From: UBA4582 sp038106185 | GTDB taxonomy: Bacteria > Pseudomonadota > Gammaproteobacteria > Pseudomonadales > Azotimanducaceae | DNA length: 64,000 nucleotides | NCBI GenBank assembly: GCA_038106185.1 | Contig: JAYODE010000018.1 | Coordinates: 1-64,000, forward strand | Reading direction: 5' to 3' | Shown here: positions 9,701 to 17,183 of the stretch, one piece after another | Layout: each line of letters starts with the position of its first letter | Position numbering within the stretch: position 1 is the stretch's first letter | Notes under the pieces: generated by a model | Seen by the model: only the letters and a program-made list of their open reading frames with translations | The model's database searches: none | What the model was told of the DNA's origin: nothing | Translations under genes and position numbers: made by a program

Positions 9701-11006
9701 TATCTGTCGAAGCGTCAATTTCTATGCCGGCGGGTAGGGCGTCATAGACATGTAAGTAGCCGGTTGCAGCGCCACTTAAGGCGATCCTGGTACCGTCGCC
9801 ATTGTTGCGTACTTGAATCAAATATTGCGCCTGATCGCTCGAAGGGAACTGAAAAACATCAGGGCTGCTGAGGAAGACCTCGATATCCGCCAGGGCCTTG
9901 TTGTCGATGGCGATGATCTCCGCCATCAATAACACCAGGTCTGTGCCGCTGTTGTAGCGGGTAGTGGCAGTGAAAGCGTTGGCTTGTTCGAATAACTCGG
10001 CGCTGATGTCATAGGTATCAAGATCTAAGCCGTAGGTCGTATTTGTATCGAAGAGATTAGGGCCGGTGACCGTCGAGTTATATTGGTTGTCGATGGGGTT
10101 GAGCCCATTGACCATGGTTGTAAAGGGACCACTGCCGATCTGAAGCTGAAAGTTCTCGGTGCCGAAGATCGTTTCATCGCCTTCAAAGGAAAGGTGAGTC
10201 ATCTTGCCTGTCGGTGTGTCGGGATCGACAACGAAATTTCTGGGTGACAGGTCAAATTGCGCGTTTTTAAAGTCCTTGAAGCCCTCAAACAAATTGATGA
10301 CACGAACCTGGTCTATGGCAGGATTTTCAAATACGACGATTAAAGCCCAAGCAGCGAGACAGGTTTGCGTGGCGGGCCGGTTGTCTGGCTCGCCCTCGAC
10401 GTGGACTACCATGCCAGCAAGCGTATAGGCGCCAGGTCCTGTCACAATGTTTGAGACATCGCGGCGTGCACCAAAAAAGTCGACGACCCCGGAGCCAAGT
10501 CCCGTGAGATTGTTGAAGTCTCGATCATTGAAGCCGGCAGCGGGAGCAATGGCGACGCCATTCAGGGTCAAGGCAGTTTGATTGGCAAGAGATATCGTTC
10601 CAGCGCCGGTGATATAGCTACTGTCGATATCTGCAGAGCCCGCATAGTACAGGTAAGCATCCAGTATCTGAGCGCCAGCGGGAATATTTAGTGAGACACT
10701 GGAGGCCATCGGTGAAACGAAGGCGCAGGCGTCTGTCGTATTACCGGCACTTCTAAAGCTCGCGCCGGTCGCAACATAATCGACGTTACCCGCATAGGTC
10801 TTGGTTAAACCAACGGTCTCACCGCCCGCGGCCAGTAAGACAGAAGAGCAGAAAGCGGTCGCAAGAAACAGAATGCATTGACAGACCTTGTTGGCTGTTA
10901 GCGAGTAACGACTGAATCGATTCAAGTGTCGTTTCGTCCTCCTGACGAATATTGTGGTCTGCCCATGCCGCAGTTCGAGACTAGGTGAGTTTTCGATGCG
11001 ACGCAT
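3786..11006 (-). CDS. Giant secreted DUF11-type repeat protein
   Basis: Very long protein (2406 aa from the ATG at 11006; the frame is open to an ATG at 11171). A hydrophobic stretch ending CSSVLLAAGGE about 50 residues in acts as the signal peptide, so the mature protein is exported. After an N-terminal domain of about 600 residues there are roughly four copies of a 410-450 residue module. Each has (a) a DUF11-like domain with P-G-D-x-L-x-Y (near 8050, 6775, 5440; a fifth, PGEILTY, near 4125), (b) a segment starting G-x-K-x-L-Y-L, and (c) a segment with DPFG followed by DI (near 8350, 7110, 5820; DAFGASD near 4465). No LPxTG, PEP-CTERM, autotransporter or type 9 sorting tail is visible; the protein ends soon after a DUF11 copy. 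Probable extracellular or cell-surface role; function unknown. Confidence 0.75.
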   Translation of the reverse strand: MRRIENSPSLELRHGQTTIFVRRTKRHLNRFSRYSLTANKVCQCILFLATAFCSSVLLAAGGETVGLTKTYAGNVDYVATGASFRSAGNTTDACAFVSPMASSVSLNIPAGAQILDAYLYYAGSADIDSSYITGAGTISLANQTALTLNGVAIAPAAGFNDRDFNNLTGLGSGVVDFFGARRDVSNIVTGPGAYTLAGMVVHVEGEPDNRPATQTCLAAWALIVVFENPAIDQVRVINLFEGFKDFKNAQFDLSPRNFVVDPDTPTGKMTHLSFEGDETIFGTENFQLQIGSGPFTTMVNGLNPIDNQYNSTVTGPNLFDTNTTYGLDLDTYDISAELFEQANAFTATTRYNSGTDLVLLMAEIIAIDNKALADIEVFLSSPDVFQFPSSDQAQYLIQVRNNGDGTRIALSGAATGYLHVYDALPAGIEIDASTDITAPGWDCTATDFIDNKLSCTYDLATLPGGKLNRSEYLPDIVVNVDVTSGLSPVTNIVYASLCNGLIDSCTTFTGKHTDSNQFDPVNFFEESAINGLFDVMAKTSVNNNVDRDITPVISGTPSDLSASDLTVIDINGGLLEAGDSIRYTLRLQESAGIAATNLVMTGLLDAQTTNLTFQPTLSCSGLTVFEAGGVITITYPSLAANESCLVVYDVTVKPSAVAGSLINSALEITQDNGANQSVTAPTLFVAGLASGAKILYLDDLNGTGFLTRSPPDIDSLVSLAPGTSKMLTLNPLLAGNLNIRAGIIPVSVWIEAENTGVYDLSATLHYQSGTLIGTSTSLSGVSMNSGSSGAQLFPFQVTLDSAITDLGSGEDITLTITNGGGSLGNIKLHAQLNGIKSSVVLDAVNVINVESIDFYSDSDRNNALASPTHLIEAGNTIYIETVVSDPFGAFDITGAKLTLVDPDLVEQVSKITMTESSVSTIDGRKTYVYAYEIPPVTFVNPGLWVATITAAEGQEGVITHTEVNSFTTTVPAVDATYTVTPLFGDVGDVLTYSIVIHNAGTTSTTVAIAEAIPSGTTNLSNVMVSGSATATIIPSSTDLVISNINLDGGASVTVTFSVEVSTSVSIGDIIDATLSVDNMGTDVTATAPSVVISPFSIGGGNKPLYVDNLATSPSLDRTLPIIDTLRTVSSQGGTVTLTLAPVLQADLTLAAGSIELGLWISLDTSFGGERQIQATLGYTGASTGVIGTDTVNVNLLPGITGAQYLPFQIDLANDLPLLANSSLTLTFTNTTPVAGESVTLHSMKDAGVGDHSSLVSLNALEPLVVTAIEFFDNDIDSGGVQLDSAAESSSLWVRATVEDPFGAADITSARLFVTAPSLATPIMGEAMTIPSTQPDIGSQRFFQFALTPPTYNLNELGDWLFQVTAFEGTEALVSASRHVLLNVNNASVNLEDSYKTVANLTSGSNADTNPGDTLHYSINLLETGGKSPVNLALTDTIDAHVAYISGSLRVNGVAVSDPPSLPTDLVLDELVIPALGSLTVEYDVIIKPATPVGTLISNRALISADGGISEILDAEDLTISGVAAVGTKLLYLTQLDNGPLLTRARPNAAGDTDFLVLNNLGGGANSVTLNLTPELAKAITLEAANGPINVALRMKTNGEANNRNRSMLVSLGYHAGLDVTTISSTTQNVSLDGNVTTYNFSLPLITDLTIPAGNRLQLTVSNLQTNNNRDAALYSFDTAGNYSVVRLVPDPVINVDSISFHLDESGSGPLITNPEPGSVLYAQVTISDPFGQADIQSPVDPNPTQVFLSNPDNTIGVAVPLANCQAGDAPCFSYSSELEDGNPATRTFFYLIRTDSDPPATRGSWTLQVIAHEGLETAPVVSHAAAASFTTLSASNLSTSTKTAGFSGDLNPGDTLTYTVTLINSGAQPANNLSVTDSLQQSPLSLDYSNAATNCVDEASSPLLANHSSGIVSLTNVFLGAGAQCNLVITTTVGTGTPGMLINNTATIINPDGPGATPSAQTITLSQSQVPEAGSKQLYLSLNTLTRGIPGAFSTILTAGGGTNTLLLDQPTVRDLSLAAGPVDVKLYLGSSGVNEGKNRAIEVQLWINDTVSDQLIGTATRTIALQSVLSLETFNLINAAPVQLPAGSSIWLTVTNNQGRGRDAELAQLVPPINDYAQVVLPVLGSITVTQLKFFNQSATNNGGTAGCELDFSCASAIDPGQVASGPNSLWVQATIADAFGASDVNSNCIGATPLDCPTLTLTDPAATDQTPTVNVLTYVGDLLPAARLYEFEIPAPSVMAGLEGVWTLQVTGSEGREQRVFDSGTATYEVLGQPSLTIAKSVAGLVAPGEILTYQNNIQNTGLGTAKAVRLTNSLGAFLGLELTRPGINWTASFSLSGAYTVLSEKFDDGLAQDFSYDPNTTGPCAGGAPSPCYDPAIREWQIELNEVIPAGGQVIQEYRTRIE

Positions 11007-11244
11007 CGGCGACAGTCCGAATGGTTGAATTGATAGACCGAAAGGTGAGTGGCAGATTCGTCCGGTCACTCGCCTGCGGTGCAAGCGATTTATGCTGGCG
11101 AAATATGGTTTCATCGCCGCTTTGTCATTATTTCCAGCAACTGTTATCTTGCGGTGACGGCTGCGACGCAATCCCAGCTGTTAGGATAGGAAGTAACGCT
11201 GCGACAGGAGTATCACCATCAGTACCTTAAGCCCAAAAATTCTC

Positions 11245-12552
11245 ATGGCGTATTCCGGTATCACGCTACCGATGGCGGCGATGGGCATGCCTATTGCCGT
11301 TTATCTGCCGCGTTTTTATTCGGAGGGCATGGGCCTTTCGTTAGTGACTGTTGGCCTGGTATTTACGCTTGCACGTATCTGGGATGTGATCACAGATCCG
11401 ATCATGGGCATGATCGTCGATCGCTATGACACGCGTTGGGGGCGACGCAAGCATTGGATTGCCTTGTCTATTCCGATTCTGTTACTCGCCGTCTACATGG
11501 TTTTTATGCCAAACCGCGAACAGGTGTCTGGCGGTTATCTGTTGTTCTGGCTGATCCTGCTCTATGTGGGCTATACGATGTTGGCGATCGCACACCAGTC
11601 CTGGGGCGCAGAGTTATCTCAGACCTACGATGAACGGTCGCGTTTGTTTGGCTGGCGTGAAATCTTCGTGATCGCCGGCATGGCAATTGTGCTGGCTTTA
11701 CCTGCCGGCTTAGAGTTAACCGGATTCAATGATCAAGCCTCCAAGGTGGCCAGTATGGGTTGGTTTTGCCTGATTTTGTTTCCGCTTTTGGTGCTACCAA
11801 CCCTGATCATGGTGCCAGACACCCACACGAGTCAGCAGTCCTCAGTTCCCTGGGGCGAGGCCATGCGCATACTCTACACTAATCGTTTAATGTGGCGTTT
11901 GCTGCTGGCAGACCTGGCGTCGGGATTTGGTACTGCCGTGTCTGGCGCTCTGTACATTTTTGTCGCCAGCGCCTATTTCAAGTTACCGGAACAGGCCAGT
12001 CTGGCTTTGTTGTTTTATTTTTTGACCAGTTTTCTGGCGATGCCTCTGTGGCTCAAACTCGCCTATAAGGTCGGTAAGGACGCAGCACTGAAAATCGCCT
12101 TACTGTACGCGGTGGTGATCAACCTCGGACTGCTGTTGGTAGCAGAGGCGGGCAATGTCGGAGTTCTCTGGGGCTTTACCATAGCCTTTGGCGTTGCTTT
12201 CGGCGCAGCGCCGACCCTGTTGCGGTCGATGATGGCGGATCTGACCGACGAAGATACCTTACGTAGCGGCCAACAGCGCGCTGGGTTGTTTTTCGCGTTA
12301 CTTACCACCACCAATAAGTTTGGGGCGGCGCTGGCGGTGGGTGCCAGCTTTGCGATACTGGAGGTGGTGTTTGATTTCGTTCCCGGCGGAAATAATGCCC
12401 AACCGGCGCTAGACGGTTTGTTAGTGACCTATGCTCTAGGTACAGCAGCGGGTTTGTTCGTGGCCTTCCTGGCTCTACTCGGCTACCCGCTGAATAAGCA
12501 GGCACATGATAAGATTCGAGCGCAGTTGGCGCTGCGTCAAGCAGCAGGGTAA
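11245..12552 (+). CDS. MFS transporter, GPH (glycoside-pentoside-hexuronide:cation symporter) type
   Basis: 435 residues, polytopic membrane protein. The first loop reads ARIWDVITDPIMGMIVDR followed by TRWGRRKHWI, the diagnostic GPH-family segment, and VPWGEAMRILYTNRLMWRLL matches the central loop region. Relatives import sugars or glycosides with Na+ or H+; in marine bacteria this branch is also common beside lipid/steroid genes, so the substrate is open. The first ATG is 11245, but homologous N-termini normally have a few residues before MAYSG. An AGGAG at 11206-11210 sits 7 nt before an in-frame ATC (11218), so translation may start upstream of the ATG. The gene is followed 94 bp later by a serine hydrolase on the same strand. 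Confidence 0.85.
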   Translation: MAYSGITLPMAAMGMPIAVYLPRFYSEGMGLSLVTVGLVFTLARIWDVITDPIMGMIVDRYDTRWGRRKHWIALSIPILLLAVYMVFMPNREQVSGGYLLFWLILLYVGYTMLAIAHQSWGAELSQTYDERSRLFGWREIFVIAGMAIVLALPAGLELTGFNDQASKVASMGWFCLILFPLLVLPTLIMVPDTHTSQQSSVPWGEAMRILYTNRLMWRLLLADLASGFGTAVSGALYIFVASAYFKLPEQASLALLFYFLTSFLAMPLWLKLAYKVGKDAALKIALLYAVVINLGLLLVAEAGNVGVLWGFTIAFGVAFGAAPTLLRSMMADLTDEDTLRSGQQRAGLFFALLTTTNKFGAALAVGASFAILEVVFDFVPGGNNAQPALDGLLVTYALGTAAGLFVAFLALLGYPLNKQAHDKIRAQLALRQAAG

Positions 12553-12646
12553 ATCAAAGCAGCAGCCCGACCCGCGGCGCACCTAAAGCAAGCCGGCCGG
12601 GGAGTTTGAAACGCTTAGCTCAACGCCAGACCAAAAGGTAGAAAAG

Positions 12647-13858
12647 ATGATGCCAACTTCACACCAAAACATGCGTCTCACCAGCACCATAGCCGCAGCC
12701 GAGTCGGTACTCGATCAGGCAGTGGCGCAGGGCGACTTACGTCTTGGCCTCGCGATGATTGCCAGCAGCGAAGAGATTCTGTTTCAGCACGCGGTCGGCG
12801 CCCGCGATGTCGAGGGGCAGTCGCCGGTCGACATGGATGCGATTATCGCGATGGCATCCATGACCAAGCTGGTCACTACCATTGCGGCACTACAGCTGGT
12901 GGAGGGCGGCGCCTTGTCTCTTGATGAACCCGTCAATCGCTATCTGCCAGCGCTGGAGAGCGTACAAATATTGGTGGAATTTCGTGGTGATGAACCAGTT
13001 TATAAGCCTGCGCCCAGGGCGCCGACCGCAAGAGAGCTCATCACCCATACCTCGGGGTTCGTTTATCCCATGTGGAACGCTAACGCATTAAAGGCGCAAA
13101 CACTGGGGCTTACCGCGGGCTTGGCAGCGGGTCGAGCGTCGATCAACGCCCCCTTGAGTTTTGCGCCTGGGTCACGCATGGAATACGGTATCAGCACCGA
13201 CTGGTTAGGGGTCCTGGTAGAGCAGATTTCCGGGCAAACGCTACTTAGCTACTTTCAGCAGCATATCTTCACGCCGCTGAAAATGGTGGATACCAGCTAT
13301 TTTCTGCCGCTGGCCAAGGCAGATCGCGCAGTACCAATTGTACTACGTACCCCTGAGGGCCTGATCGATTCGCCCATATTTCAGCCTAAGCCCGGTGATG
13401 AGACCGCCGAGTACTTTTATAGCGGTGGCGGTGGCCTCTACTCGACCCTGAGTGACTATACTCGACTTCTGCGTGCCTTGTTGCGAGGGGGCGAGTTAGA
13501 GGGGCGAAGGGTCTTGCAAACCGCCACTGTCAATACCATGTTTGCGAACCAAATAGGTTCTTTGAGCGTTCAAACAGGCACCTCAGTCATGCCCATGCTA
13601 AGCAACGACTTTGATATGGGTTTCGGTTCCAGCGCCAAATGGGGGCTGGGATTTTTGCTGCATACCGAGGGTACAGCCCAGGGGCGTAATCCTGGATCAG
13701 GCTCCTGGGGCGGTCTCTTTAATTCCTATTTCTGGATAGACCCGGCTCAGGATCTCTGTGGGATTTTCGCAACTCAGCTGCTGCCTTTCTTTGACACGCA
13801 GGCCGTGGCGACACTGAAAGCGCTGGAGCGCATCGCTTATGGACAACCAGAGGGCTAG
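12647..13858 (+). CDS. Serine hydrolase, beta-lactamase (class C/EstB) fold
   Basis: 403 residues, PBP/beta-lactamase superfamily. The nucleophile motif S-x-x-K is MASMTKL near residue 73, in the expected position after an N-terminal helix. YGISTDW near residue 185 supplies the conserved Tyr of the Y-x-N/S element, and GGGGLYST and WGLGFLLH cover the later active-site region. Typical products are esterases or carboxypeptidase-like enzymes acting on ester or amide bonds. No signal peptide is evident, which favours a cytoplasmic esterase. It lies on the same strand, 94 bp after the GPH transporter, so uptake followed by hydrolysis of an ester is a reasonable inference. Confidence 0.85.
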   Translation: MMPTSHQNMRLTSTIAAAESVLDQAVAQGDLRLGLAMIASSEEILFQHAVGARDVEGQSPVDMDAIIAMASMTKLVTTIAALQLVEGGALSLDEPVNRYLPALESVQILVEFRGDEPVYKPAPRAPTARELITHTSGFVYPMWNANALKAQTLGLTAGLAAGRASINAPLSFAPGSRMEYGISTDWLGVLVEQISGQTLLSYFQQHIFTPLKMVDTSYFLPLAKADRAVPIVLRTPEGLIDSPIFQPKPGDETAEYFYSGGGGLYSTLSDYTRLLRALLRGGELEGRRVLQTATVNTMFANQIGSLSVQTGTSVMPMLSNDFDMGFGSSAKWGLGFLLHTEGTAQGRNPGSGSWGGLFNSYFWIDPAQDLCGIFATQLLPFFDTQAVATLKALERIAYGQPEG

Positions 13859-13934
13859 ATGCGGCCCAGCCTCGGTAGCAGGGCCGACGATCTTTAGCTG
13901 AGGTTAGCCCCATTGAGACGCTATTATTCATAAA

Positions 13935-13992
13935 CTCTGCTCTTCAAAAACTCTGCTCTTCAAAAACTCTGCTCTTCAAAAACTCTGCTCTA
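13935..13992. repeat. Tandem repeat, 16-bp unit, about 3.6 copies
   Basis: Three exact copies of CTCTGCTCTTCAAAAA plus a partial fourth that ends in a different sequence. It lies about 75 bp after the serine hydrolase stop codon and 100 bp before an assembly gap. Confidence 0.9.
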
Positions 13993-14036
13993 CATAAAAG
14001 CCAGTGGCAGCCGGTGAAATGCGACCACCACCAGGG

Positions 14037-14246
14037 TAAACGCTTTAAAATCAAAGCATTTACTTCAAAGCGCTTAATTCAAAGCGCTTAANNNNNNNNN
14101 NNNNNNNNNNNNNNNNNNNNNNNNNNNNNNNNNNNNNNNNNNNNNNNNNNNNNNNNNNNNNNNNNNNNNNNNNNNNNNNNNNNNNNNNNNNTAAACGCTT
14201 TAAAATCAAAGCATTTACTTCAAAGCGCTTAATTCAAAGCGCTTAA
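14037..14246. other. 100-N assembly gap flanked by identical 55-bp copies
   Basis: N occupies 14092-14191. The 55 bases before it (14037-14091) and the 55 after it (14192-14246) are identical, as expected when a k=55 assembler leaves overlapping contig ends unmerged. The 55-mer contains AAGCGCTT palindromes in a short tandem repeat (TTCAAAGCGCTTAA), so a longer array may have been collapsed here. Confidence 0.9.
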
Positions 14247-14247
14247 T

Positions 14248-14484
14248 TCAGAGCCGTGACCTGATCAAATCGGTAATTTCCTGCTTTCTCGGAAACCGTC
14301 CGGTTTGGTATTTGGAATAGATGAGATCGCCATCAACGACGACGTCAAAGATGCCTTTGCCCAGCGGCGTCAGCGTGACAACAACAGGCAGTGCTGGTGG
14401 TAACTCTGTCTTAAGCTCGGCCGACAAACTGTCCGCCTCGGGCTTATAATTTCACTGCGCACAGTATCGAATCTCGATAAACAT
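14248..14484 (-). CDS. SelW-like (Rdx family) selenoprotein with in-frame TGA (CxxU)
   Basis: 78-codon gene, ATG at 14484, stop at 14248-14250, with one in-frame TGA at codon 11 (14452-14454). Reading TGA as selenocysteine (U) gives MFIEIRYCAQUNYKPEADSL, then a continuous reading frame including PPALPVVVTLTPLGKGIFDV, DGDLIYSKYQTGRFP and a C-terminal helix. This is the Rdx/SelW thioredoxin-like fold: beta strand, redox CxxU/CxxC loop, helix, then the strands with G-x-F-x-V and a TGRFP segment. Family members are small thiol/selenol redox proteins. Conceptual translation at TGA would leave only 10 residues, so ordinary gene callers miss it. GGAG lies just upstream of the start, though spacing is short. 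A hairpin at 14437-14419 has bacterial SECIS geometry. Sequencing error (TGA for TGC or TGT, giving CxxC) is the main alternative. Confidence 0.8.
14419..14437 (-). promoter_or_regulatory. Candidate bacterial SECIS hairpin in the selW-like gene
   Basis: On the minus strand, GGCGGACAGUUUGUCGGCC folds as a 3-bp outer stem (GGC/GCC), a G-G mismatch, a 3-bp inner stem (GAC/GUC) and a 5-nt loop AGUUU. The loop starts 21 nt after the UGA, inside the usual bacterial range (about 16-37 nt), and has a G in its first two bases, the feature commonly required for SelB binding. The stems are short, so this is suggestive and not proof. Confidence 0.6.
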
Positions 14485-14684
14485 CCTTGCTCCTTGTTTT
14501 AATGCCCCGTTAAGGGAAAAGTCTTTTGTTAATACTCTTTTCTAATAAAGCCCTACAGATTGATGAAAAAACCCCTTGGCGGGCGATGTGTTCGCCAGCC
14601 ATGCTGCCGATGATACCCGTTGTAATGCGCGTGCCAAATGGCATACTCTCGATGACTATAATGACTGAAGCGTGGTAGAAATCT
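14485..14684. other. Divergent intergenic region
   Basis: About 200 bp between the selW-like start (minus) and the lipoprotein start (plus); expected to hold both promoters. I see no clear operator or small gene. Confidence 0.4.
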
Positions 14685-15812
14685 ATGTTTGACGCATTGA
14701 CTCAAGGCAAACGCCTGATATGCCTGTTCACTATGATGGGTCTGCTGGTGGCCTGTAATCCTGCTGACGTAAGGACCCAGTCGTCAGCCTCAGCCGACAC
14801 GGCGACCCCCATTACCGAAGGTTTAGCCATCGCCTGTGATGCTGCAGCCGGCGTCACGCCAGTCTGCGGTTTCCACAACCCGGAGGATTTAGCGGTCGTT
14901 CCCGGTGGCGAGTTTTTGTTAGTCAGTGAGATGGGTGCCTTCATGACACATGAGCCGACGACCCTGGCGCTGCTGGATATCGCCAGAAGTCAGCGGGTTC
15001 CGCTGACCATCCATTGGGAAACAGATGAACCACGCTGGGGTGATCCCGCTTGTTTAGCACCCAACGCCGCCAAGTTTAGTCCTCATGGCATAGACCTGAT
15101 CACGCGAGACGATGGTCGGCACCAGGTATTGGTGGTTAATCATGGCGATGAGCAAGTCGAGTTTTTTGAATTAATCGCTGCCGGTGCGGATAGCCGTCTG
15201 GACTGGAAGGGTTGTGCCCAACCGGGCAATGACGCCTATATGAACGATGTCGCGGGTCTCAAGGATGGTGGCTTCTTTGTCACCCATATGTGGAACAAGA
15301 GTACACCCTTTGAAACCGTCGTTACGCAGCTGACTGGTGGTGAGAAAATTGGTTGGGTCTGGGAGTGGCAAGCAGCATCAGGATTCACCAAGCTGCCGGG
15401 TTCTGATGAACTCATGCCCAACGGCATTACCGTCAGCGCTGACAATACGAAATTGTTTATCAATATCTATATGGGTAACAAGACCATCAAGGTTGATAGA
15501 CTCACCGGCGAAGTTGAAGGCGAAGTCGCCGTTCGTAGTCCCGATAACGTCGTGATCGATGCCGAGGGTAATCTCTGGATCGCATCGCACCTGCACGATC
15601 CTATCAATGACAGATGTGATGATAGCCAGCCAGGTCCCTGTTTGCTGGAGTTTCAGGTCATCAAGGCTAACTCGATCGACATGACATCCGAAGTGGCGCT
15701 CCGGCACAAGGGAGAACCCATGGGCTACACAACCGTTGCCTTACCTCACCAAGGAAGGCTTTATATGGGCAGTGCCCATGGCGATCGAGTGGCGAGTATC
15801 GCCTTGGATTAG
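14685..15812 (+). CDS. Lipoprotein with SMP-30/strictosidine-synthase-like beta-propeller
   Basis: 375 residues. The N-terminus is a lipoprotein signal (hydrophobic LICLFTMMGLLVAC, with LVAC as lipobox), so the protein should be lipid-anchored in the envelope. The body has repeated blade-like segments: NPEDLAVVPGGEFLLVSE, SPHGIDLI, NDVAGLKDGGFFVTH, MPNGITVSADNTKLFINIY, RSPDNVVIDAEGNLWIASH. This spacing of G/D-rich turns is that of SMP-30/gluconolactonase/strictosidine-synthase-like six-bladed propellers, many of which are lactonases or esterases. The metal and substrate residues cannot be assigned with certainty. Confidence 0.75.
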   Translation: MFDALTQGKRLICLFTMMGLLVACNPADVRTQSSASADTATPITEGLAIACDAAAGVTPVCGFHNPEDLAVVPGGEFLLVSEMGAFMTHEPTTLALLDIARSQRVPLTIHWETDEPRWGDPACLAPNAAKFSPHGIDLITRDDGRHQVLVVNHGDEQVEFFELIAAGADSRLDWKGCAQPGNDAYMNDVAGLKDGGFFVTHMWNKSTPFETVVTQLTGGEKIGWVWEWQAASGFTKLPGSDELMPNGITVSADNTKLFINIYMGNKTIKVDRLTGEVEGEVAVRSPDNVVIDAEGNLWIASHLHDPINDRCDDSQPGPCLLEFQVIKANSIDMTSEVALRHKGEPMGYTTVALPHQGRLYMGSAHGDRVASIALD

Positions 15813-16242
15813 ATGACTATCGCGATTGTAGTGGGTTTACGGCAGCCAGAGGTTAGCTTAGAACACCCATCTACGCCTTTTCGTGCGGTGCGATAACGAT
15901 GGGTGTGCAACGAATGCGTTTGCCCCCAGTTATAAACAGGCTTTGCTATCGAGTCGATGAGTTCATCACAATTGTGATTGGGCAAAATAAATTCGAAGAA
16001 GAACCTATGCTTGCCTGCTTGTGCTTGCCTGCTTGCAGGTCTTGACAAGACAGTTGGCTGTTTTCAATCGGTCCTGAGTTGCTATTAGGACAGATTGAAT
16101 GCAGCCTGCCGTACTCTGATCTTGACTGAATCAAACTTGCGCTTTGACTTGATGCTGGAGAAGGGGAGGCCACTCAGCCAATGCGTTTGAGCATTGGTTA
16201 AGCCGCCTACTCGCCATTCACTCGTCAAAGCAGAGTGCCTAA
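15813..16242. other. Intergenic region, 430 bp
   Basis: Lies between convergent genes. It contains a short imperfect duplication (TGCTTGCCTGCT repeated near 16009-16034) but no gene or clear terminator that I can support. Confidence 0.4.
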
Positions 16243-16995
16243 TTACAAGGCGCTGATTCTCTGAAAGACGTAGCCTCGAGAAAAGTTGTCACAGGTGTAG
16301 GTTTTTTCTGTGAGCTTTGTCCAGGTCGCCATTGCATCGGTGTTAGTCAGAAAGGCGGTTGATTTACCAACATTCTCAAAGTCACCACCCCACAGGAATT
16401 TAAAGGTACCAGCCCTTTCTTCGTTCGCGCCATAGCTTGGAAACATCGCTGTGACGCCATGATCTATATTGTTTGCATCGAGATACGCATTCCAGCCTTG
16501 AAATGCTGTATTGACATCGCTCGGCCCCTTACCCTTTGCAAGCGTACAATCAAACATATAGCCGAAGGCTGAATCCAAATTGGACACGATATCGGGTCTT
16601 ACCTGGATATTGTTGACGTGCTGGTTGTTGCAAGTCATAACTTGCTGCATGTTGGCGCCAAGCTGTTGCCCAGCAGCGGTCGTATAAAAGCTTTGTAAAC
16701 CGGACATCTCTTCAGCATGGTTAGGCCAGAATCCCAGCAGTAAGAAGTCAAAATTATAACCGGTGGCGGGTTTGTAATGGGGCATCGCCATCCACATCTC
16801 AAAATCATGCCCGCCGGCCGTCAACCAGGCTCGAGCGCTTGCCAAGATGGCATTCACATCATTCATTGAGGCACCAGGATTGACAGTACAAGCTTGTACT
16901 TGTCCCGGAGTCATTACCGGGGCGTCTGCGTAGGCTGTCTTGACGCCAGTAAATAAGAGTGTCAAGACGATAATTTTCAGAAACAGCTTCATCAT
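16243..16995 (-). CDS. Secreted protein with two ABM-like half repeats (paralogue of 17933-18676)
   Basis: 250 residues with a signal peptide (KIIVLTLLFTGVKTAYADA, cleavage after AYA). I do not recognise a named family. The mature part has two related halves, each starting with Cys then a G-rich turn and D-V: ACTVNPGASMNDVNAIL near residue 35 and DCTLAKGKGPSDVNTAF near residue 149. Each half continues with an aromatic-rich stretch (FWPNHAEEM; LWGGDFENV) that recalls dimeric alpha-beta-barrel (ABM/NIPSNAP-like) domains. Cysteines near each half's start and end (TCNNQ, TCDNF) may pair. AAGGAA precedes the double ATG by about 6 nt. It is the divergent neighbour of a clear paralogue 940 bp away. 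Probably periplasmic; function unknown. Confidence 0.7.
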   Translation of the reverse strand: MMKLFLKIIVLTLLFTGVKTAYADAPVMTPGQVQACTVNPGASMNDVNAILASARAWLTAGGHDFEMWMAMPHYKPATGYNFDFLLLGFWPNHAEEMSGLQSFYTTAAGQQLGANMQQVMTCNNQHVNNIQVRPDIVSNLDSAFGYMFDCTLAKGKGPSDVNTAFQGWNAYLDANNIDHGVTAMFPSYGANEERAGTFKFLWGGDFENVGKSTAFLTNTDAMATWTKLTEKTYTCDNFSRGYVFQRISAL

Positions 16996-17082
16996 TTTTG
17001 ATTCCTTTTAGCAATTTGGTGACATTGGGTTTAATTCGAAAGATGGGTGTTTTTTCATCCTTTTCTCTAATCCTTTCCTCTA

Positions 17083-17134
17083 CAGGTAACCAAAACAGGT
17101 AACCAAAACAGGTCACCTAAACAGATCACCAAAA
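17083..17134. repeat. Tandem repeat, 13-bp unit, 4 copies
   Basis: Two exact copies of CAGGTAACCAAAA followed by two variants (CAGGTCACCTAAA, CAGATCACCAAAA). Located 90 bp upstream of the minus-strand secreted protein gene. Confidence 0.9.
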
Positions 17135-17183
17135 TTGAATGACAACAAGAAGCCCAGGCGCGGTTTTTATGAGGGATTACCGC

